Positions 6,650-11,580 of a stretch of DNA of 11,580 bases are shown here, one piece after another. The position numbers and the translations under genes are program-made. A model generated the notes under the pieces. That model did not search any database, had not been told where the DNA came from, and was given only the letters and a program-made list of their open reading frames with translations. Origin of the DNA: an uncultured Lewinella sp. (GTDB lineage Bacteria > Bacteroidota > Bacteroidia > Chitinophagales > Saprospiraceae); contig CALIGP010000247.1 in assembly GCA_938021455.1 (NCBI GenBank), positions 1 through 11,580 on the forward strand, given 5' to 3'. The first letter of the stretch is position 1. The number at the start of each line of letters is the position of its first letter.

Positions 6650-8122
6650 ATGAAATCATTTATCCTCTTCCTCCTCTGCTCCATCAACTTACTCTGCACC
6701 AGCGGTAGCGCCCTACACGCCCAAAGCACGCCAGCGTTAAATCTGACGCCTCACCTCTTTGTCGCCGATGACGGCCGGGAGATCCAAACTGAACTGGGTG
6801 AATTCGTCGTGCCCGAAAACCGCAGCGACCCCGACGGTCGTCAACTCACCCTACGTTTCGTCCGTTTCAAAAGCACGAATCCCAATCCCGGGTCTCCCAT
6901 CGTGTATCTCGCTGGCGGTCCCGGCGGATCAGGAATCAACGCCGCCAAATATACCCGCTACGACCTCTTCCTGGCACTGCGTTCCGTAGCAGACGTCATT
7001 GCTTTTGACCAGCGGGGCACCGGTCTGTCTGACGGGCCGCCGGAGTACCCCGGTTTCTGGGCCGTAGATCCCAGTGTGCCCATGACTGAAGCCACCGTCA
7101 AACCCATCATCCAAAAAGCCACCAAACAGGCCGCCGCCTTCTTCGCCGAAAAAGGAAGCAACCTCTCGGCTTACAACAGCAACGAAAGCGCAGACGATCT
7201 CAATGACCTACGACTGGCGCTCGGCGCCAAAAAACTGAACCTTTGGGCCATCAGTTATGGTACCCACCTGGCCCTGACGACGCTCAAACGCCACGAGCAA
7301 CACCTCGACCGGATGGTCCTCGCTGGTGTAGAGGGGTACGACCAGACCGTAAAAATGCCCAAGGACCAACAAGAGCTGCTAACCACCATTGATGGTCTGC
7401 TGAAAGCCGATCCCAAAACAGCCAACCTCTTCCCCGACTTCCTGGGCGACGTCGCCAAACTCCTCGAACAAGTCGACAAAAAACCCGCCAAGGTTACTTC
7501 CAGTCATCCCATGACTTCCGCCCCGATAGAAGTCGCCCTTGGTAAGCTGGAACTACAACTCATCCTGAGCTGGAGCCTACGCGGACCAGAACAATTCGCC
7601 AGCATCCCACTGGGCGTGCAACAGATGCTGGCGGGGGATTTTTCCTCCATCGCGCCCTACGCCATCTACACCAAGATGGGGCAATTCAAGGGCATGTCCA
7701 TGGGCATGGATCTCGCCTCCGGCATCTCCCCCACTCGCCGGCAGTTGCTCCAGAAACAGGCAAAGAACACGCTGCTCGGAGACGCCATCAACTTCCCTTA
7801 CCTCCACCAGTATGACGCCCTGATGGAACTCGATGCTGGCAAAGATTTTCGGCAGCCCTACCCTTCTAAACTACCCGTTCTTTGCATCAGTGGCACCCTA
7901 GACGGACGAACGCCCCCAGGGAATGCCGAAGAAACCCTGAAGCATCTGCCCAACGGTCGTCACCTGGTGCTGGAAGGGGCCGGACACAGTGACCCTCTAT
8001 TCCTTTCTTCACCAAGGATATTGGAAATCATGGAGGTATTTTTCTCCGGTAAGGACGTAAAGAATGAGCGGGTCGTTTTGCCCGCCGTTGAGTGGGTTTT
8101 ACCCCAGGAGGAAAAGCGCTAA
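6650..8122 (+). CDS. Secreted alpha/beta hydrolase, S33 tripeptidyl aminopeptidase-like
   Basis: A 490-residue exported hydrolase and the only plus-strand gene here. Residues 1-25 form a signal peptide (basic start, FILFLL core, ending ALHAQ). The oxyanion-hole loop LAGGPGGSG (87-95) and FDQRGTGLSDG (119-129) are characteristic of peptidase family S33. The nucleophile is Ser202 in WAISYGTHLA; the first Gly of the usual GxSxG elbow is Ala. The triad is completed by Asp418 (GTLDGRTPP) and His446 (GAGHSDPL) in the C-terminal TAP-like part. Relatives remove N-terminal peptides or proline; esterase activity is also known in this fold, so the substrate is uncertain. The start follows 157 bases of divergent promoter region shared with the kinase, without a clear Shine-Dalgarno site. 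Its TAA (8120-8122) overlaps the TAG of the convergent regulator gene. Confidence 0.9.
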   Translation: MKSFILFLLCSINLLCTSGSALHAQSTPALNLTPHLFVADDGREIQTELGEFVVPENRSDPDGRQLTLRFVRFKSTNPNPGSPIVYLAGGPGGSGINAAKYTRYDLFLALRSVADVIAFDQRGTGLSDGPPEYPGFWAVDPSVPMTEATVKPIIQKATKQAAAFFAEKGSNLSAYNSNESADDLNDLRLALGAKKLNLWAISYGTHLALTTLKRHEQHLDRMVLAGVEGYDQTVKMPKDQQELLTTIDGLLKADPKTANLFPDFLGDVAKLLEQVDKKPAKVTSSHPMTSAPIEVALGKLELQLILSWSLRGPEQFASIPLGVQQMLAGDFSSIAPYAIYTKMGQFKGMSMGMDLASGISPTRRQLLQKQAKNTLLGDAINFPYLHQYDALMELDAGKDFRQPYPSKLPVLCISGTLDGRTPPGNAEETLKHLPNGRHLVLEGAGHSDPLFLSSPRILEIMEVFFSGKDVKNERVVLPAVEWVLPQEEKR

Positions 8123-8838
8123 AAGAAACGCGCTTTAATGTCCTTATACCGAGTCCGGCCGAGCGGCACCTTACGTCCATCTTCCAGCAATAGTTGGTAG
8201 CGGCCACCTCCTTCGACCAGAATTTCGCGGCAAGCATTCATGTCAACGATGTACGATTTATGGACCCTGGCAAAGTTGGACGGCAGCAGTCGTTCCAGAC
8301 TTTCCAGGGTCTTTTCGGACAGCTCGGTGCTCGTGCGTTCCATCTTTTGGGCGCCGGAGCGCAGGTGCAGGGTGGAGTAGATGTCTGCTCCCTGGATCAT
8401 TACGATGTCATTAACGTCAATAAAGGTTATCCGCCCCCGACGCTTAATGGCAAGCTTCCGTAAGGCGCGGTCCTCATTCCCTTGACCAAGGCGGTAGCGA
8501 TCAATCGCCCGCCGCAACCGCTCTTCGCTGAAGGGCTTAGGCACAAAATCGAGCACCCCATACTCGAAGGCCTCCAGGGCTCGCTCCCCGTAAGCCGAGA
8601 CTACAATCACATCACAGGCTTCCGCCAGCAGGTGTTGCAGTACGCTGAAGCCATCCTCCCCGTTCAGATTCAGGTCCAGCAACAACAGATCTACCGGATG
8701 ATGCTGCAGGTAATGTCGCGCCGCCGCAACACTCGGCGCCAGCTGTAGGGAGCTGACCTGCTCGCCCAGTATTTTTCGTAACAACCGCTCAAGGCGGCGA
8801 GCAACGCTGGCTTCGTCTTCGGTGATGAGGAGGTGCAT
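8119..8838 (-). CDS. LytTR-family response regulator
   Basis: A 239-residue cytoplasmic regulator in two parts. The receiver domain (1-118) has the acidic pair Glu7/Asp8, phospho-acceptor Asp55 (LLLLDLNLNG), Ser81 at the switch position and Lys101 (PKPF). A LytTR DNA-binding domain (about 128-237) contains FIDVNDIVMIQGADIY, the FARVHKSYIVD segment and PLGRTRY, all standard for the family. It is the likely output partner of the LytS-type kinase at 4834-6492 and would bind direct-repeat sites such as the one at 6525-6554. The TAG stop lies inside the last codons of the convergent hydrolase gene, a four-base overlap. Only 11 bases separate its ATG from the stop of a MOSC-gene remnant, so its promoter must lie in or beyond that remnant. 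No terminator exists between the convergent genes. Confidence 0.93.
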   Translation of the reverse strand: MHLLITEDEASVARRLERLLRKILGEQVSSLQLAPSVAAARHYLQHHPVDLLLLDLNLNGEDGFSVLQHLLAEACDVIVVSAYGERALEAFEYGVLDFVPKPFSEERLRRAIDRYRLGQGNEDRALRKLAIKRRGRITFIDVNDIVMIQGADIYSTLHLRSGAQKMERTSTELSEKTLESLERLLPSNFARVHKSYIVDMNACREILVEGGGRYQLLLEDGRKVPLGRTRYKDIKARFF

Positions 8839-8849
8839 GACAAGGGATT

Positions 8850-9014
8850 TTATACTCGTTCCAATTTCACATATGGCTTGGGCGGTAATTCTACAGCAAT
8901 TTCACTACCTACCAATACCTCTCCCCCTTCTACGACTATCCCCATTATGCCAGCTTTCCGAATTAGGTTCCCCTCCTCGTCCTGATCTAACAGTAAGCTA
9001 TTCTGTTTCATCAT
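8850..9014 (-). pseudogene. C-terminal remnant of a MOSC-domain protein
   Basis: I found a 54-codon frame on the minus strand, ATG (9014) to TAA (8850), ending KAGIMGIVVEGGEVLVG followed by EIAVELPPKPYVKLERV. This is the typical C-terminal end of small MOSC-domain proteins (the AGIM-x-VVEGGEV-x-VG run with a closing strand), a family that handles sulfur or molybdenum-cofactor chemistry. The N-terminal two thirds, including the catalytic Cys region, are absent. Two codons upstream of the ATG the frame meets TAA, and the MBL-fold gene ends 26 bases away. It is best read as a truncated pseudogene left by a deletion or replacement. Expression as a 54-residue peptide is possible but would not give an active MOSC enzyme. 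Confidence 0.75.
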
Positions 9015-9040
9015 TTGTCGTTAACAGCGCTTTATTCGGA

Positions 9041-9739
9041 TTACAACTTAAGAACAATTTTTTCCCCTTGTTCAACCAACGGCCTTATATTATCAACATC
9101 TTCCCAATTTTCTTTGGCACTTGCCACCTGCTCAGGATGTAAGTGATAGATGCCAAACATTTTCGCATCTATCTCAACACTCTGTTCTTTCGCATTTACT
9201 ACGATCCAATACGGGACGAAAGCCAAGTCAATATTTTCTATTTTTCCGATGGTCTCCGGATTAGTCGTATCTCCAGATAAGTATATCCTTTTTCCGTACC
9301 AGGTAATCAAATAAGAGTAATGCCTAAAGGGAATTCCGAAAAAGGTGTGTTTAGTTTTGAATACTTCTATGCCAAAATCTTCTATCGACTCTCCTAGCTT
9401 TTCTAACGCTGCTATATTGGAGACACCGAACTTTTGTCCGCCCTTCTCTTTCATAACTTTCTTCAAGTTCTTCTTCGAGTAATGGTCGGCGTGCTTGTGC
9501 GTAAAGATAAAAATCGCATCTTTCTCGATTTCACCTAATCTCTTCTCGTCAAACTCCATATATCCATAAGCGCCGGATTTATAAGGAAAATCAACGTAGA
9601 TATTTGACTTCCCATCCGTCATATGTAAGCCGCAATTTCCGATAAATTCGATTTGGATATCTTGGGCTTGTGAAAAGCCTACGGTTGTGACGAGGCAGAA
9701 GAGGAAGGAGAAGATTGTCTTTTTGCGTGTTTTGGTCAT
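9041..9739 (-). CDS. Exported metallo-beta-lactamase-fold hydrolase
   Basis: A 232-residue protein. The N-terminus MTKTRKKTIFSFLFCLVTTVGFSQA (given in full as residues 1-25, basic start then hydrophobic core) is a signal peptide cleaved near residue 26, so the enzyme acts outside the cytoplasm. The metal-binding motif THKHADH gives His81, His83, Asp85 and His86. Further candidate ligands are His131 or His140 (KHTFFGIPFRH), Asp157 (YLSGDTTNPE) and His199 (FGIYHLHPE), in the usual MBL order. The layout resembles the UlaG/YcbL-like branch of the superfamily rather than true beta-lactamases. The substrate is unknown. Starting at the ATG at 9739, it lies 93 bases downstream of the PycTM-like gene on the same strand, so cotranscription is possible. 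Base composition is A+T-rich compared with the kinase and regulator genes. Confidence 0.85.
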   Translation of the reverse strand: MTKTRKKTIFSFLFCLVTTVGFSQAQDIQIEFIGNCGLHMTDGKSNIYVDFPYKSGAYGYMEFDEKRLGEIEKDAIFIFTHKHADHYSKKNLKKVMKEKGGQKFGVSNIAALEKLGESIEDFGIEVFKTKHTFFGIPFRHYSYLITWYGKRIYLSGDTTNPETIGKIENIDLAFVPYWIVVNAKEQSVEIDAKMFGIYHLHPEQVASAKENWEDVDNIRPLVEQGEKIVLKL

Positions 9740-9832
9740 TGTTTGCTTATTCCATTATGCGTAATATGAATCTGCATAAATGACGTGGAGGCGTAAAGCC
9801 CTAACGAACAATTCATGCATTATTAATTTGAC

Positions 9833-10465
9833 CTAGCTAAATTTTGACACCATATACAAGATCAAAACCCCAACTACAGTCAACAAGAAAACGCTGTAAG
9901 CGATTTCGAGTAAAACAAATTTCTTAGAAATGCTCTTACTCATAAAATAATTAAACCTTGTCAAGTTTCCAATTTGAAGCTCTTGAGAATCAATGACTTT
10001 ATCCATTGATTCTTCATATTCATCAAATGGTATATTATCGATTAGAAAAAAGTTATTCTCCTCCAGTTTGGGGTAACTAACTTTTATTACTTTATTCAAA
10101 GTTCTATACAAATTAAAGCTAAATGGCTTAGTAACAAGTATTCCAAAAAGTAAAGAGACAGACAATCCTCCTATTAAAAATGGGATAATATATTGATTTA
10201 AATTAATGCTAGCATCAAAGTAACCTTCAAAAACAATCAAGCCTGACACTATAGTCGTATTTAGCCTCACCAGTATCGCTGCTTTTTTATCGGCGATTGA
10301 AATAGAGCTCATTAATAACCTATTTTGATTTTTCAAATAGGTATCTAGCGTCTTACTTTGCAATGCCTTTTTTAGTGGCTTATTTTTAGACTTAGGAATA
10401 TCCTCTTTTAAACCATTCACTTCTTCCTGACTTGAAGCTTCTTCCGTTTTGTCCTTTTTCATCAT
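9833..10465 (-). CDS. PycTM (DUF5706)-like Pycsar-effector family membrane protein
   Basis: A 210-residue protein with no signal peptide. A charged N-terminal region (1-40) precedes SISIADKKAAILVRLNTTIV (54-73), which matches the family's ADxKA helix leading into the first membrane segment. Predicted helices are about 62-83, 91-113 and 183-206. Between them, GILVTKPFSF (108-117) and FFLIDNIPFDEYEESMDKV (139-157) correspond to the conserved TRP-like and F-x-x-EY-x-x-M parts of PycTM proteins. SKKFVLLEIAYSVFLL (180-195) is the family's KKYRLLRIAY-like final helix. In Pycsar phage defence such effectors disrupt the membrane when a uridylate or cytidylate cyclase makes a cyclic nucleotide. No cyclase is in the window, so its trigger is unknown, and many Bacteroidota carry solitary members. 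Family assignment is from recalled patterns. AGGA (10474-10477) lies eight bases before the ATG. The gene is strongly A+T-rich. Confidence 0.75.
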   Translation of the reverse strand: MMKKDKTEEASSQEEVNGLKEDIPKSKNKPLKKALQSKTLDTYLKNQNRLLMSSISIADKKAAILVRLNTTIVSGLIVFEGYFDASINLNQYIIPFLIGGLSVSLLFGILVTKPFSFNLYRTLNKVIKVSYPKLEENNFFLIDNIPFDEYEESMDKVIDSQELQIGNLTRFNYFMSKSISKKFVLLEIAYSVFLLTVVGVLILYMVSKFS

Positions 10466-10473
10466 CTACTTTT

Positions 10474-10477
10474 TCCT
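10474..10477 (-). promoter_or_regulatory. Shine-Dalgarno site of the PycTM-like gene
   Basis: On the minus strand AGGA lies eight bases before the first of two consecutive ATG codons at 10465, an adequate ribosome site and the clearest one in the window. It supports the start at 10465 over the second ATG at 10462. Confidence 0.5.
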
Positions 10478-10702
10478 AATTATTTGCACTTATTTCAGCG
10501 TGATAAAGATAAGCATTATCAATTAACAGAAAAATACTGCTTCTATTTCTACAGCTTTTATCTTTTCAATTTCAGCGAACGCAATAGGTTGACTAAACAT
10601 CCCGAATTGCGTTGCGATCTACTATCTGCTACGTCAACGATCCCCTGCAGCTGCTGCCCCGCGCCCTTCGTAGAGCTTGCCAAAGTATCTGACTTTACCC
10701 TC
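10478..10702. other. Gene-free stretch with a small inverted repeat
   Basis: No convincing coding frame exists here on either strand. AACGCAAT (10578-10585) and ATTGCGTT (10606-10613) are perfect inverted copies with a 20-base loop; their role is unknown. The stretch spans a visible shift from A+T-rich DNA (below about 10570) to G+C-richer DNA (above about 10600). The promoter of the PycTM-like gene should be here. TATCTTTA on the minus strand is a near match to the -7 element but has no partner at -33. Confidence 0.4.
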
Positions 10703-10741
10703 AAAAAAAGACCCGGCCATCACCGAAGCAACGACCGGGTC
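10703..10741 (-). terminator. Intrinsic terminator of the T9SS-secreted protein gene
   Basis: On the minus strand GACCCGGTC (10741-10733) pairs with GGCCGGGTC (10718-10710) as a 9-bp, G+C-rich stem with one T-G pair, a 14-base loop and an immediate run of seven T (10709-10703). It lies 25 bases after the stop codon at 10767 and so ends transcription of that gene before the PycTM-like gene. Confidence 0.88.
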
Positions 10742-10766
10742 CCAACCCAAATTCAAAAACGAAAGC

Positions 10767-11580
10767 TTACTGTTTAATGATTCGCTTGATGGCAACGCCG
10801 GAGGTCGCGCCTTCCAGCCGCAAGAAATACATCCCTGCAGGATATTCCTCCAGCGTCAGCTGTTCGCTTTGCTGGCCGGATAGTTTTTGACGGAGTAGTA
10901 CCCTACCCTGTCCGTCTATGATCGTGAGTAGCTCAGGGCGGAAGTTTTCACTCCAGCGCACATTCACGGCACCATTGGTTGGGTTCGGTGTCACTTCCAG
11001 CTCATGACTTAGGATGATGTCCTGGCTGGAGACCGCCGAACAGTACAGCTCACCGAAGTAGTTCTCGGCACCAATGACGATCTCGCAATAACCGTCTTCG
11101 TTCGGGAAGCAGTCGAAGTCGTAGGTCTGCAGGCCAACACCAGCGGGTAAGGGGTGAAAGATCGTTCCGTCGTAGCGAGCCATTCCGGTAATGGTCTGCC
11201 CACCAATGGCGGAGAAGAAGCCACCGAGGTAGATGTCCGTGCCGATCAGTTTAATTGCGTCAATACTGTGGAACTGATAGGTCGAGGTCACCCCACCGCC
11301 GACGTCCGTAAACTGATCCGTCGTCGCATCGTAGGCCGCCAGCGCATGGGTGCCGGCCACGGCTCCGCTGCCAGTATTCACCGCTTCGGGGAAGCGACCA
11401 CCGAGGTATAAAAGGCCATTAATTTCCTCGAAGACGTATACACCACGGGCGTGCGGGTTAGTGGTATACTCGTTCAGTCCGCCAGCCACCGGCTGCCAGC
11501 TACCAGCCACTGCATCCCAGCGGGCAACCTGCCGTTGCGGCGTCAGAAAGGCTCCGCCGATGTAAAGGTCTCCCTTGTAT
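10767..11580 (-). CDS. T9SS-secreted repeat protein with C-terminal sorting domain (partial, 5' end outside)
   Basis: The visible part encodes the last 270 residues. The frame is open through the right edge (11580), so the GTG at 11510 is not the start. Three repeats carry the motif LYIGGAF / LYLGGRF / IYLGGFF at visible residues 5, 57 and 116, each followed by an ARWD- or ARYD-like strand and a GGGV- or AGV-type turn. They look like blades of a beta-propeller built from a roughly 52-60 residue repeat. A Cys-containing linker follows (visible residues 150-190; three Cys). The C-terminal 77 residues (from LEVTPNPTNG to AIKRIIKQ) are a type A type IX secretion sorting domain, so the protein should cross the outer membrane and be anchored or released. 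The ligand or enzyme function cannot be told. A strong terminator follows the stop. Confidence 0.9.
   Translation of the reverse strand, partial: YKGDLYIGGAFLTPQRQVARWDAVAGSWQPVAGGLNEYTTNPHARGVYVFEEINGLLYLGGRFPEAVNTGSGAVAGTHALAAYDATTDQFTDVGGGVTSTYQFHSIDAIKLIGTDIYLGGFFSAIGGQTITGMARYDGTIFHPLPAGVGLQTYDFDCFPNEDGYCEIVIGAENYFGELYCSAVSSQDIILSHELEVTPNPTNGAVNVRWSENFRPELLTIIDGQGRVLLRQKLSGQQSEQLTLEEYPAGMYFLRLEGATSGVAIKRIIKQ

Noticed and set aside
8194..8748. Two plus-strand frames opposite the response regulator
   Set aside because: They are shadows of a well-conserved receiver/LytTR gene, without motifs of their own.
9041..9739. Beta-lactamase resistance gene
   Set aside because: It has the MBL fold motif, but its layout and length fit the general UlaG/YcbL-like hydrolases, so antibiotic hydrolysis is not supported.
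10484..10777. Plus-strand 97-codon frame
   Set aside because: It crosses the terminator at 10703-10741 and the 3' end of the T9SS gene, has a low-complexity translation with no recognisable motif, and lacks a ribosome site.

Overview
The window looks like a chromosomal stretch of a Bacteroidota bacterium, probably of the Saprospiria/Lewinella type; the lineage is inferred from gene content, not from a marker gene. Support comes from a C-terminal type IX secretion (Por) sorting domain at the right edge, a LytS/LytTR two-component pair of the kind common in this phylum, a long Bacteroidota-style SulP transporter, a TAnnTTTG-type promoter, and weak Shine-Dalgarno sites. Every gene but one is on the minus strand.

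Left part (1-4833). A compound inverted repeat (1-246) is followed by a transglutaminase-like lipoprotein (276-1394), a small flavin-binding PNPOx-family protein (1534-1989), a long imperfect hairpin (1997-2087) and a 769-residue SulP anion transporter (2198-4507). A gene-free stretch of 326 bases comes next.

Middle part (4834-8838). A membrane LytS-type histidine kinase with a lipoprotein-type signal (4834-6492) and a LytTR response regulator (8119-8838) are separated by a plus-strand secreted alpha/beta hydrolase of the S33/TAP type (6650-8122). The hydrolase and regulator are convergent and their stop codons overlap by four bases. The divergent promoter region between kinase and hydrolase holds a 9-bp direct repeat with a 12-bp spacer, the geometry of a LytTR operator. 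The three genes may therefore form one regulatory unit (inference).

Right part (8839-11580). A 54-codon C-terminal remnant of a MOSC-domain gene lies just upstream of the regulator and is missing from simple ORF lists. A visibly A+T-rich block follows: an exported metallo-beta-lactamase-fold protein (9041-9739) and a three-helix membrane protein of the PycTM/DUF5706 Pycsar-effector family (9833-10465) with no cyclase gene in view. A strong intrinsic terminator (10703-10741) ends the last gene, a repeat-containing T9SS-secreted protein that runs off the right edge.

The best leads are the putative LytTR operator with its split kinase/regulator pair, the orphan PycTM-like effector, and the MOSC remnant that marks a past rearrangement. 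No clearly new multi-gene system could be demonstrated.
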